64,000 nucleotides of DNA. Origin: Meandrina meandrites. Lineage: Eukaryota > Cnidaria > Anthozoa > Scleractinia > Meandrinidae. The stretch is from the NCBI GenBank assembly GCA_963693305.1, contig OY855913.1:5699201-5763200 (forward strand), read 5' to 3'. The notes below the pieces were generated by a model. It made no database searches. It was not told where the DNA came from and was given only the letters and a program-made list of their open reading frames with translations. A program made the position numbers and the translations under genes. Below, piece by piece: positions 1 through 10,040 of this stretch; position 1 is the stretch's first letter; each line of letters starts with the position of its first letter.

Positions 1-335
1 ATAAGATGAACAATTTTTGAATTGTTGGCAACTCAAAATATATTTTTACAATCTCGAAACACTGACAAGGGTCGGAGCGTTTAGGAATGATATAAATAAA
101 GGGTGGTGCTATCTTGTTATTTTTGGCCCTATTTCCCACCAGAGGAATCAGCGGAGAAGTAACCGGGTATTGTCTTCACCACCAAAAACATTAAATGTTA
201 TGTATGAATAATATGGCTGATATTTAGCTACTACTTGATGGGTTCCTTGATGTTTCAAGCTGAGGGGAATGAATATTATTGAAATAATATTCACTTAGCA
301 AACGGAATCGTTACATCTTGGTCAATTTAATTTTA

Positions 336-797
336 CCGTATTTTCTCAATTAAATCAAAATTGGCCTTGTGGACCCGGCGTTTATTTGTAGCCGGCGTTT
401 ATTTATGAAGTGCAATTTACCGATTTTTTTTCACCCATTCTCCTATACCAAGGGCAGTGTGTCAACGCAGAACGAGTATTCCCTTCGTACCGCCCTGGCA
501 AACTGTCCCTGAGTCTTTGAGGATTATTATTACCAAAAATAACAGCATCATATACAGCACATGAATGTTGCAATTCAGGATATTCGGCAGAGAGAACGCA
601 AAGAATATCTAAAAAATAGGAGCAAGTATGGATACAAAGTTTTGAGTTCCGCATAAAGGTTATGAGCAAAATCAACTTGTTGGTTCTTACGCAAATAAAC
701 GTCGGGGCCTCGATTAAACGCCCCAGGCGTTTATTTTAAAAACAACCGTTTTTACCCGGCGTTTATACGAGGCCGGCGTTTAATTGAGAAAATACGG
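336..797. mobile_element. TIR MITE next to the unit A delta exon
   Basis: The ends are inverted copies: CCGTATTTTCTCAATTAA at the left and its complement at the right, ending 29 bp before the delta exon. The motif CGGCGTTTAT recurs inside near both ends. There is no transposase, so this is a non-autonomous element lying in the intron of unit A. The target duplication is not clear. The flanking 1-335 holds nothing recognisable. Confidence 0.6.
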
Positions 798-825
798 CAT
801 ATATTTTCTGATTGTATTATACCAG

Positions 826-903
826 GGAATTATGAAAATTCACTAAGAGATGCAGCAGCTGCCACTGACTTACAACCAACTTTCCTTAAGGCAATTGAGA
901 GAG
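826..903 (+). CDS. Unit A delta exon: TTC4-like TPR exon
   Basis: This is an internal exon between an acceptor (TTATACCAG) and a donor (GTAAGA), starting and ending in phase 1. It encodes a TPR helix reading NYENSLRDAAAATDLQP followed by TFLKAIERG. The pattern matches the TTC4-family stretch in which a small-residue helix is followed by K..R. The K and R are the last two of the five dicarboxylate-clamp residues. It is nearly identical to the delta exons at 38606 and 48149. The beta and gamma exons expected upstream are not in positions 1-825, so the gene begins before the window or lost them. The family assignment is solid; the gene boundaries are inferred. Confidence 0.75.
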
Positions 904-1296
904 GTAAGATGTTAACTACGTGTAGGCTATTCTCTATCCCCTTGCCAGGTTTTTCCTTCTCTGACATGGATTTGATTACGTGATAAAGTGCACATGTGCA
1001 GACGATGCCATCAAGACAGAAAGTAGAATTCCTTTCTCATAATTACGTTTATTAATAGTTTGTTCTATAGCTAAAAATGCAAAAAGATTCAGCACGGTTT
1101 GTGATAGCAATTCAAAAAAATGTAGAGCGGTTTAAATACAATCGGCTTTTTTTTTCTCTCTTTGAAGCAAGTAGTGTTATCTGTTATGTTTGTGGACAAG
1201 TATAAGTGAACCATTTGATTATATCCTGCGTCCGGCCGAATGCTCAGGCTACTTGATAACAAAAGTGAATTCTGTATTTAACCTGTTAAGTAATGG

Positions 1297-1435
1297 TAAT
1301 AGGACCGAGTGGAGTCCAATTCGGTCTGTAATCATACGAGTGATTAACAAAATCGGACGACCGCGTAGCGGGAGTCCGATTTGTTTAATCACGAGTATGA
1401 TTACAGGCAGAATTGGACGACACTCAGTTCTATTA
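1297..1435. repeat. Palindromic MITE
   Basis: This is a 139-bp near-palindrome. The two arms (TAATAGGACCGAGTGG and its approximate complement) contain AGTCCAATTCGG and TAATCATACGAGTGATTAA mirrored about a centre near 1366. It lies in the delta-epsilon intron of unit A and has no coding content. It is probably a non-autonomous foldback element. Confidence 0.65.
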
Positions 1436-1620
1436 TCAATTAATCATAAGTATAACAAAATTCGAGAAAAAAAATAGATAAAGCGAAGCCTACTAAGGAC
1501 TTATCATCACTAAGGCAAAAAAGCCATTCTTGAAGCTGAAGGTTTTAGGAATATCAAGGAGTATTTAGTCACAACAAAGAACCAAATAAAGAGCGCGCGC
1601 ATGCGCAGCACGCAAACTTT

Positions 1621-1680
1621 GTTATTGGACACCTTGTTATTGGACACCTTGTTATTGGACACTTTGTTATTGGACACTTT
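1621..1680. repeat. 15-bp minisatellite, four copies
   Basis: Four consecutive copies of GTTATTGGACACCTT fill exactly 60 bp, the last two with one C-to-T change. Flanking sequences GAGCGCGCGC on the left and GCGCGCGCTC on the right are inverted, so the array sits in the loop of a GC-rich stem. Confidence 0.85.
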
Positions 1681-1893
1681 AGTCGCGCGCGCTCCAATTT
1701 GGTAAAAAATAGGGCGTGCTAAGAACCAATCAGATTCGAGAATTTTGTTATAGTTGTGATTAACTTTGTAATAAGAAGTATAACATAATAATGAGAAATG
1801 AACATCAGCATAAACAAGTGCCCTTTACATAAAGTGCTTTGTAAGAAGTTTTGTACTGAGTAGGAACATTTGATTTATTTAATATTTTCATAG

Positions 1894-1961
1894 GAGCGAG
1901 TGCCTGTATGAAGCTGAAACGATTCGGAGAAGCCATCACATGGTGTGATAAGGGATTAGCC
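1894..1961 (+). CDS. Unit A epsilon exon: TTC4-like TPR exon
   Basis: The acceptor ATTTTCATAG opens the exon in phase 1, and the translation is GASACMKLKRFGEAITWCDKGLA, ending in phase 0. The ITWCDKGL stretch corresponds to VNWCDEGL of TTC4. The donor is GTATCCTTT, a U12-type signal rather than the ordinary GTRAGT. It is nearly identical to the exon at 49764 and more divergent from those at 28953 and 39432, which read CVEL instead of CMKL. Unit A is therefore closest to the last part of unit D. Confidence 0.75.
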
Positions 1962-2208
1962 GTATCCTTTACACACAAATTATTTTTCTCTTGCGTGAAT
2001 TACTTGTTCCCTGTTTCGTAAAACGAAAAAAATTGTTTGCTAAGGATACCAGTTTTAAAATCGAACATTATGAACCGCTGAACCAGGACCGCGACAGCAG
2101 CCAACCGGGTTCAATGAAAAAGCTTGAACGTTGCTGTTTGAGCTTCATAGATTTATTTATTTACTTGCGCAAATTATATCAGGTTACATTTCTGAACTCG
2201 CGAAAAAG
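1962..2208 (+). other. U12-type (minor spliceosome) intron, unit A
   Basis: The donor is GTATCCTTT at 1962, a perfect match to the U12 consensus RTATCCTTT. Near the 3' end TTTCTGAAC at 2189-2197 resembles the U12 branch site TTCCTTRAC, with the branch A about 12 nt from the acceptor AAAAAG. There is no polypyrimidine tract, as expected for this class. Splicing here gives GLA followed by IDENNKKLLELR, aligning with GLQ-IDAKEKKLLEMR in human TTC4. The 247-bp length compares with 235 bp in the copy at 49832. Confidence 0.75.
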
Positions 2209-2334
2209 ATTGACGAGAATAACAAGAAGTTATTGGAGTTAAGGATCAGGTCTGTTGAAGAACAAAACAAGCAGCAGAAACTAGACGGGGAGAACACAGA
2301 ACAGAATTTAGGAAATCACAGTGCGAAAGGCACG
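2209..2334 (+). CDS. Unit A alpha exon: TTC4-like charged helix
   Basis: The exon has 42 codons in phase 0 from ATTGAC to the donor GTAAGG. It begins IDENNKKLLELRIRSVEEQ, the capping helix after the TPRs of TTC4, and continues as a Q/K/E-rich linker. The copy at 50067 has the same length and ends in the same AKGT. It joins in frame to the TPR-CHAT exon at 4772. An acceptor at 2182 looks tempting but would throw the frame off, because the run of A before ATTGAC is one base shorter here than in the 50067 copy. The U12 acceptor at 2208 avoids this. Confidence 0.7.
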
Positions 2335-4771
2335 GTAAGGTTCTTGGAAGGTTCTCGTTTTTTCAAACTTTTAATTATTTTATACCTTCCAATCCTAACT
2401 GTAAGGATATAATTTTAAATCAAGGCTACATTCCTCCATTTTGTCCACGATAATGAGTACAGATTCTTGTTGGTAATCGGCTCACTCTAACAAAGGAAAA
2501 GTCACAATAACTCGAAAAAAAAAATTCGTAAAACCTGCCACTACTAGAAATCCTCCACTAAAAAAAAAACAAAACTTTGTACAGAATCGCTTGGTATTTG
2601 TTCGGAGGAGGTTTCGATGATTTTTAAGCGATGACGTCATTCCTATGACGTCATCGGTTAATGTTGGAAAGCGGAGAAGCGATGGAATTTTTGGTGTTAC
2701 GATGTGAGGATTACTCCACGAATTGAACCGACGAGCACTGGGAACTGGGTGCATTGGTGTATGTTATCGCTCAATGACGTCATACGAGTGGACGGGATCT
2801 ATTGTCTGTTGTTTGTTGCGATCGACCGATCTGTAGAACCGAATAGGACTGGAAAAAGGAATCAAGTCAACTCCACAAGTAATCGTCGCGTAGAACTCAA
2901 AGCAAAGTACTCCTTGGCAGTTAGAAAGGACTGATTTAAAGTATAAACGAAAGAGTCAAATTATATTTGATGCGTTCTATAAGATTTAGTAAACAGAAAC
3001 CTTCTCATTCTTTTAAAGAAAAGGTGTAAGCAATTTCAAGACAGCGTTTGACCTTGCATCGTATGCGTATATCGTATATTGAATGTCACGCCAAGATAAC
3101 GCAACTTTTGTTAAACAGTCACTCAGCACACAGACGTTGTCAGCTACTTTTATTTACCATAATTTTTTGACAAATGTCCTGAAAATTATTTAAGACCCCT
3201 TTTTTTGTGAAACGTCATCGCTTCTGCATGCATTGCGTGCCGTTTATTGTTGAGTGGATATTTCACGGCTTGCCGTGTCCGAACACAAATATTTTGAGTG
3301 TCAAAACATTGCGATTGCACTCTATGCCGAAGCTCGACAATTTCATCTACTTCGAGTCCAATGCAATTTTTGAAATCGCTGTAGATTTCTTAACAAATAT
3401 CTAATATTCTCAGAAGGATTCAAAGAGATATTTAGAGAAAATTTACGAAAACTTCAGACTGCCGGGTATCTAGTTTTTTTGTAACCGTACCCGGCTGCCA
3501 GGTATGTAGACAGTACTGAATAAACGACAAAGCTTTCCGTCGTGTGTCGATAAAGAAGTCTCAAAGCTAAGATCTTTGAAATACAAAATGGAGCTAGTTC
3601 CTTGAACGCTCAAAAATGCTTGAGTGAAGCCAAAACCTTCAGCTCGAGGTACGAATCAAGATTCGCAGAACTTTCGGAGAGCTGTTTGTGCAGTTGATTG
3701 CTTACGTAGAAATATCCTGTAAATATCAAAGCTATTAGAAAAGGCCACAGAATCAAACCTTCTCCTACGTTATGTGTCAGGCCAACTGTTGTTGACTGCT
3801 TGCAATTCTTAGGTTTCCTATAGATGAGATTTGAGGCCGGGGTTTAAAGTTACCGGCAACGTCTCCCAATTTCACTCCTTATTTTCAGCGCGACACAAAA
3901 CTAATACAACTCGTGACAATGACCGCATTCGTGAACTTGCTCCTGGTTGGCTGTGGCCTGAACCCGTCATACGGCTGTCCGCGTCGTTGAGTTGTCGTCT
4001 GGAGAATGGCAAATTGTTGAGCTACTTTGTGTGTAGTTGCCTTTTCAGAGTGGGTCGATGAGCCTCAAACGGGAGGGCAAGAGGCTCTTTTTTATCCTTA
4101 ATCAGGCCAGGCCTCTTACCTTTGATCAATCCGACATGTACTAACCAACCAGGGTTACAACCCCCGCCGCCATGCAAATTCCAAAGGCCATTGATCGTGT
4201 GCATGGACCATGTTACTGGATTTAAACAAAAGATACAAAAAAGTCGTTCTGGAACGGTAACCTCCTTTCGCCAGAAACTTGATATTTCAGAAATTAAAAC
4301 CTGCGGCGTACGGTCATCCTTTGGCAAAAGACCAATGTACTCAAAGGCTGCACTTTGCACTTCATTTGAACTTCTTCAGTCAAAGAACGCCCACTGCACA
4401 TTTTATTCAACGTAACAGACGAGTTGTTTTCGAAGCTGTCTTATAGAAAATATAATAAAGGTCCTTTACAACATTTGTTAATCAACCAGGTTAATACATA
4501 TAGCCTGCACAATAGGCGTTTAACGTTTCGCTTCGCGCTTCGCGATCGCGGTATCGCGCTTTGCGCGACCTCCAAACTAACTAAATATACCGCCTGTTTT
4601 GCAGGGTAGTTAATGCACAGAGAGCACAGTTCACAATCTCGGTGATTTCAGAAAAGCCAAAGACTACTGCGAATTGCATCTTAAAACAAAGCAAAGTTCA
4701 CAGGGACTGCAACAGGCAGAGCAGCAACAGAAAGTTACTATAGAAAGCCTAACATTATTTCCTTCTTTCAG
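2335..4771 (+). other. Intron of unit A with repeats and a TPR relic
   Basis: This is inferred to be the intron between alpha and the TPR-CHAT exon, ending in the acceptor TTCCTTCTTTCAG. It contains the TIR element at 2626-3223. At about 4636-4700 there is a decayed copy of one TPR unit (LGDFRKAKDYCELHLK) that does not splice obviously into the gene. The remainder shows no recognisable feature. Confidence 0.5.
2626..3223. mobile_element. TIR element, AAGCGATGACGT family
   Basis: It starts AAGCGATGACGTCAT and ends ACGTCATCGCTT, giving 12-bp terminal inverted repeats that overlap TGACGTCA palindromes. Related copies lie at 19589-22557 (reverse orientation, interrupted) and 48277-49097 (3'-truncated). 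This copy is shorter in its middle than the others. There is no transposase, so it is a non-autonomous DNA transposon family present in three places in the window. Confidence 0.7.
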
Positions 4772-6072
4772 GTCGGTCATTTCAAATGTCCAAATGCCAA
4801 AGAGAAAGGTGACAAGGATAAAGAAGCATGTTCTTATGGCAATCTAACAAATGCTTTACCAAGTCTTGGCGAATTCAGAAAAGCCACAGACTACTACGAA
4901 TTGGATCTTAAAATCGCGAAAGAAGTAGGAGACAAGGCTGGCGAAGGACGAGCTTATGGCAATCTTGGAAATGCTTTTCTAAGTCCCGGTGATTTCGGAA
5001 AAGCCATAGACTACTACGAATTGCATCTTAAAATCGCGAAAGAAGTAGGAGACAAGGCTGGCGAAGGACGAGCTTATGGCAATCTTGGAAATGCTTTTCT
5101 AAGTCTCGGTGATTTCGGAAAAGCCATAGACTTCTACGAATTGATCCTTAAAATCGCGAAAGAAGTAGGAGACAAGGCTGGCGAAGGAAAAGCTTATGGC
5201 AATCTTGGAAATGCTTTTCTTGATCTCGGTGATTTCGGAAAAGCCATAGACTATTCGGAATTGCATCTTAAAATCGCGAAAGAAGTAGGAGACAAGGCTG
5301 GCGAAGGAAAAGCTTATGGCAATCTTGGAAATGCTTTTTTTAATCTCAGTGATTTCGGAAAAGCCATAGACTACTACGAATTGCATCTTAAAATCGCAAA
5401 AGAAGTAGGAGACAAGGCTGGCGAAGGAGGAGCTTATGGCAATCTTGGAAATGCTTTTCTAAGTCTCGGTGATTTTGGAAAAGCCATAGACTACTACGAA
5501 TTGAATCTTAAAATCGCGAAAGAAGCAGGAGACAAGGCTGGCTTATGGCAATCTTGGAATCAAGGAAGAACTTATGGCAATCTTGGAAATGGTTTTTTAA
5601 GTCTCGGTGATTTCGGAAAAGCCATAGACTGTTACGAATTGCATCTTAAAATCGCGAAAGAAGTAGGAGGCAAGGCTGGCGAAGGAGGAGCTTATGGCAA
5701 TCTTGGAAATGCTTTTCTAGGTCTCGGTGATTTCGGAAAAGCCATATACTACTACGAATTGCATCTTAAAATCGCGAAAGAAGTAGGAGACAAGGCTGGC
5801 GAAGGAGGAGCTTATGGCAAACTTGGGAATGCTTTTCTAAGTCTCGGTGATTTTGGAAAAGCCATAGACTACTACGAATTGTATCTTAAAATCGCGAAAG
5901 AAGTAGGAGACAAGGCTGGCGAAGGAAAAGCTTATTCCTGTTTTGGACTTGCTTTTCTTAATCTCGGTGATTTCGGAAAAGCCATAGACTACTACGAATT
6001 GGATCTTAAAATCGAGAAAGAAGTAGGAGATAAGGCTGGCGAAGGAAAAGCTTATGGCTATCTTGGAAATGC
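4772..6072 (+). CDS. TPR-CHAT protein, large exon, 5' part (TPR array)
   Basis: The acceptor CTTTCTTTCAG opens the exon in phase 0 and the frame stays open to the LINE insertion. It encodes about ten 40-residue TPR units of the type [20 protein letters not shown], 120 bp each and very similar to one another, as expected from recent unit amplification. One unit (about 5541-5575) carries six extra residues, LWQSWN. Such TPRs form a superhelical scaffold for protein binding. The tenth full-type unit stops at GNA, where the inserted element begins. The other half resumes at 8420. Coding length without the insert is 2916 bp, or 971 residues and a stop. Metazoan relatives are annotated as TTC28-like, and their function is not established. 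Confidence 0.85.
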
Positions 6073-8419
6073 ATACATACATACATACATACTTTATTGC
6101 ATAGCTCCCCCTTGGGGGCTCTTCCGCCATACAGAAATTAAAAAGATAAAAGATTAAAATATTTACAATAAAGAAGAAAAAAAGAAATCGGAAAAAGGGG
6201 GAAGGTTGAAATAATATTCGAAATAAAAAACTATGTACATTATATTTATAAAAGATTATTTACAAATTTAAAATATGTTTAAAAATTCTCTTTTTAAAAA
6301 GGTTCAGGTCATTTGTCTCTCTTATATTCTTGGGCAAGTCATTAAATATCTTAGGCCCACGGTAGGCAAAAGATCTCTGCCCTGTTTTTAGTCTACACTT
6401 CGGCAACTCAAGATTGTTTTTTTGCCTGGTGTTACGTGGGTGTATGATTGAACGTCGCTGAAATCGAAGATAGCTTGGAGTGAGATTATTTAAACATTTC
6501 CTGACCATTACAAGGTCGTTAAAAAGCAGTTTATCTTTAACACTAAGCCATTTAAGAGATTTGAGGGCTCCTGAAATATGGTCGAACTTCCTCAAGCCGG
6601 CTACGATCCTGCAAGCATAATTCTGAACTGACTGGAGTTTTCCCACATTCTCTTTGCTAGTGTTACTCCAAACCGTCGAACAATAGAACAACTTGCTAAA
6701 GACAAAGGCATTTATGAGAAAGATTAGGGTTTTCTGGTCCAAAAGATGCTTTATCCTATTGACTCTAGTTAGTTTATGAATGCAGTCGGAAGCGGTTTTA
6801 GTGACATGCTCATTGTAATTCAGATGGGAGTCAATATGCACTCCTAAATCCTTTGCAACAGTTACTGGCTTGATTTCTGTTCCTAATAATGTCGCGGATG
6901 GTAGAGTGCCAGGTAAAGTCCTCATGAGTTGTGGGACTCCCACATACAGAAGTTTTGTTTTATCGGGGTTAATGAGCAGGGAATTTCTACAGCACCAACT
7001 CGAAATTTCTTTAAGATCTTCGTTAACAGCAGAGATGATTTCGCAGAGTTGGTTGGAGGGGAAACCAAGAAAGAGTTTGGTATCATCCACATAGCCGAGT
7101 GCTTTGCAATGCTTTGGAACCTGAAGGAGGTCATTTACATATAATGTAAACAGTACCGGGCCCAAGATGGATCCTTGCGGTACCCCTACCGTTACGGGTA
7201 AGGGGTGGGATAAGGTATTCTGGATCTTGACTACTTGTGTACGTTGTGACAAATAGCTTTCAAACCAGGCACACGCAGTTTCAGATACACCAGCTTTGCG
7301 AAGTTTACACGACATTAAGTCATGCTGAATACTATCAAAAGCTTTGGACAGGTCCAAAAGAACAATGACAGATATCTTCCTTTGATCCATATTATTAAGT
7401 AATTCATCAGTAAAGTGAAGTAACGCAGATTCAGTCGAATGAAATTTTCTATTTCCACTCTGAAGATGATGTATGATATCATTCGAGCTGAGGAAGTTAA
7501 CAAGTTGTGAGTGCGCTGCCCTTTCGCAAACTTTAGATAATATAGGTAGTAACGAAATAGGTCTCGTGTTCGCAGGCTCCTCGCTATCCCCCGATTTAAG
7601 AATTGGAACGATTTCTGCCTTTTTCCAAGGAAGTGGGAAGCTGCTTGAAAGGAAGGAGTTGTTAATAAGACTGGTTATTACAGGAGCGATGACTGGTAAG
7701 CTATCTTTCAAGGTTTTGCCATTGACTTTGTCGCAACCAGGAGCTTTGTTTGATGGAAGACTCTTTATAATCTTCTTCACATCATCTTCGGTAATCGATT
7801 GAAATGCAAATGTGGCGATATTATTTTGACCGGGGCTACGATCAATTTCGCAGGGATCAATTCCATCCATGTTTTGGGTGTTAAGATTGTGTTCCACGGC
7901 AAGATTCACAGCTTTTAAAGCTGTCGCCTTTCCTACATTTGCATAAAATTCGTTGAATTTATTTGCTACGAGAAAAGGATTTTCTACGGTGGCCAACGGT
8001 ACATTCTTCTTTGGGATGCAGCGATTAAGTATTTTCCAAATCGAGTTGGAATTACCATTCGATTTTAGAATTTCAGAGCGAACATGTTCTTTTTCAGCAA
8101 GCCTGATTTCGCGTTTAACTTCTTGACGAAAGAAGCGGTATGCATTCCAATGTAATTTGTCATTAGTTCTCACAGCTCTTTTGTGCCACGTATCACGCGT
8201 GTTCATAAGTTCCTTAATCTCTGGTGTGATGAATGGATTAGGCCTTGAATTAATCTTAACTCGTTTGATGGGAGCGTGATCATCCAAAACAGGCAAGAAA
8301 AGGCAGTTAAAAGCATGCACTTGATCATCGGGTTCGTCGAAGACGTTCACGATATGGAAAGGAACATTAGCCAGATCTTTAATAAAGCTATTAGGGTGGT
8401 AATTTTTATAGCTTCTCTA
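6073..8419 (-). mobile_element. CR1-like LINE, 5'-truncated, inserted in the TPR-CHAT exon
   Basis: The element lies opposite to the host gene. Its 3' end at the left is an ATAC microsatellite (6072-6091), and its 5' end near 8411-8419 is truncated before the endonuclease domain. AAATGC occurs at both edges (6067-6072 and 8420-8425), consistent with a target duplication. The host TPR unit is cut between GNA and F and resumes exactly in register. The intact reverse transcriptase frame and the perfect host flanks suggest a recent insertion. Confidence 0.9.
6260..8410 (-). CDS. Reverse transcriptase of the CR1-like LINE
   Basis: The frame is open from the truncated 5' end (about 8410) to a stop at 6260, with no internal stop, about 717 residues. 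It starts in the linker between endonuclease and RT (PFITPEIKELMNTRDTWHKR). Fingers and palm motifs follow: NKAPGCDKVNGKTLK, STESALLHFTDELL, VLLDLSKAFDSI with a catalytic Asp, GVPQGSILGPVLFTLYVNDL, and YVDD with the catalytic Asp pair. A C-terminal domain matching CR1/L2-type elements completes it. No apurinic endonuclease domain remains, so this copy could not retrotranspose by itself. Assignment to the CR1/jockey group is by motif style; finer clade placement needs a tree. Confidence 0.9.
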   Translation of the reverse strand, partial: YKNYHPNSFIKDLANVPFHIVNVFDEPDDQVHAFNCLFLPVLDDHAPIKRVKINSRPNPFITPEIKELMNTRDTWHKRAVRTNDKLHWNAYRFFRQEVKREIRLAEKEHVRSEILKSNGNSNSIWKILNRCIPKKNVPLATVENPFLVANKFNEFYANVGKATALKAVNLAVEHNLNTQNMDGIDPCEIDRSPGQNNIATFAFQSITEDDVKKIIKSLPSNKAPGCDKVNGKTLKDSLPVIAPVITSLINNSFLSSSFPLPWKKAEIVPILKSGDSEEPANTRPISLLPILSKVCERAAHSQLVNFLSSNDIIHHLQSGNRKFHSTESALLHFTDELLNNMDQRKISVIVLLDLSKAFDSIQHDLMSCKLRKAGVSETACAWFESYLSQRTQVVKIQNTLSHPLPVTVGVPQGSILGPVLFTLYVNDLLQVPKHCKALGYVDDTKLFLGFPSNQLCEIISAVNEDLKEISSWCCRNSLLINPDKTKLLYVGVPQLMRTLPGTLPSATLLGTEIKPVTVAKDLGVHIDSHLNYNEHVTKTASDCIHKLTRVNRIKHLLDQKTLIFLINAFVFSKLFYCSTVWSNTSKENVGKLQSVQNYACRIVAGLRKFDHISGALKSLKWLSVKDKLLFNDLVMVRKCLNNLTPSYLRFQRRSIIHPRNTRQKNNLELPKCRLKTGQRSFAYRGPKIFNDLPKNIRETNDLNLFKKRIFKHILNL

Positions 8420-10040
8420 AAATGCTTTTCTAAGTCTCGGTGATTTCGCAAAAGCCATAGAGTACTCCGAATTGCATCTAAAAATCGCGAAAGAAGTAGG
8501 AGACAAGGCTGGCGAAGCTATTGCCTGTTACAATCTAGGTGTCAGCTTTGATTTACAAGGTATTCTACCAAAAGCCTTAGAATGCTACGAACGTTGTGTG
8601 AGGTTATTCAACCATCTGAGAAATCTTCTTCAAAGTAAAGATGAGTGGAAAATAAGCTATAGAAATCAATTTAACGCTGCATACACTGGTTTATGGAGTG
8701 TACTGTTAAAGCAAGGAAAGATGGTTGAAGCTTTGTTTGCTGCTGAGAAAGGACGAGCCCAAGCTCTTACCGATCTTATGTTATCCCAATTTGGCATAAG
8801 AGGAAGTCAGGAATCCGTGTCACAGAAAAAAGAAGAACAAGAAGAAAAAGAGCAATATTTTCAGCTAAAACGCTCTATTCCAGCATGTACAGTTTTTCAG
8901 GCATTTAACAGTGTTACGATGAATCTCTGGGTTATCTCAAAGGAAGAACCTGTATATTTACGGCAGACAAATATTGGCCAGACCCGTTCTCTGTTGAAAG
9001 ATGCCACCCCTGTTCTCCAGTCCTTAATACAAACTACCTTTAAACAAATTGGCGTTCGTTCTGACGTCATTTGCGAGAATCGTTCATTGGACGCGTTAAG
9101 AGAAGAGCGTCACAAAACGGATGAGAAGTCCGACGAGGAAACCTCTCAACCTTCCGTCCTACAAGAGAGTTCTTTGAGAACCTTGTATTGTATATTAATT
9201 CAGCCGATTGCCGACCTGATTCAAGGTGATGAGCTAATCATTGTCCCAGATGGACCACTATGGCTAGCTCCGTATGCTGCATTGGTGGATGCGGATTCCA
9301 AATACCTGTGTGACTCATTTAGAATCCGGCTGGTTCCTTCGTTGACAAGGTTGAGGCTACTTGCTGATTGTCCAAAGGAATACCACAATAGAAGGGGTGC
9401 ATTACTCGTGGGAGATCCATGGGTGGAAGAAGTTATCAATAGCAACGGTGAAAAGTTCCTAGAACAGCTCCCGAACGCTAGAAAGGAAGTTGAAATGATT
9501 GGACAGATTCTCGAAATGACTCCTCTCATCGGAAAGAAAGCAACGAAATACGAGGTGTTAAAAGAACTCAGTTCAGTTGCTTTAGTTCATATTGCAGCTC
9601 ATGGATGCATGGAAACTGGTGAAATTGCTTTAACTCCAGACCCAAAGCGAGCATCCCCGATCCCCACAAAGGAAGATTACCTTTTGAAAATAGCAGATGT
9701 GCTTAGTGTTAAAATGCGAGCAAGACTGGTTGTTCTTAGCTGCTGTCACAGTGGTCGAGGGGAGATCAAAGCTGAAGGTGTGGTCGGCATTGCACGTGCC
9801 TTTATGGGTGCTGGAGCTCGTGCTGTTCTCGTGTCGCTGTGGGCGATCGATGACAAGGCCACGCTGGAGTTTATGAAAAGTTTCTACCATCACCTTCTGG
9901 AAGGAAGTAGTGCAAGCGAGTCTCTGAACCAGGCCATGAAATGTCTCAGAGAATCAGACGAGTATAGTGATGTGAAATACTGGGCGCCTTTTGTACTTAT
10001 TGGAGATGACGTCACTCTAGACTTTCATCAGAAGAAATGA
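8420..10040 (+). CDS. TPR-CHAT protein, large exon, 3' part (CHAT protease domain)
   Basis: This continues the frame cut at 6072. It finishes the broken TPR unit, adds two more divergent TPRs ([13 protein letters not shown] and [14 protein letters not shown]) and a conserved [12 protein letters not shown] helix, then a linker rich in E/K/Q. The CHAT domain spans about 9170-10025. It contains [20 protein letters not shown] with the predicted catalytic His at 9600-9602, and LSCCHSG with the predicted catalytic Cys at 9744-9746. [14 protein letters not shown] follows, and the domain ends [11 protein letters not shown] before TGA. CHAT is a caspase/separase-related peptidase fold. In bacteria, TPR-CHAT proteins are cell-death proteases; the animal substrate is unknown. 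A poly(A) signal AATAAA lies at 10675. Confidence 0.9.

Noticed and set aside
2183..2208. Apparent one-base frameshift in the unit A alpha exon (A-run shorter than in the 50067 copy)
   Set aside because: The difference lies upstream of the U12-type acceptor at 2208, so it is intronic; from ATTGAC on both copies are in frame and of equal length.
5099..5386. Minus-strand frames across the TPR array
   Set aside because: They are shadows of the 120-bp repeats on the plus strand with no independent similarity.
7473..7802. Plus-strand frame of 109 codons inside the LINE
   Set aside because: It is antisense to the reverse transcriptase frame and has no similarity of its own.
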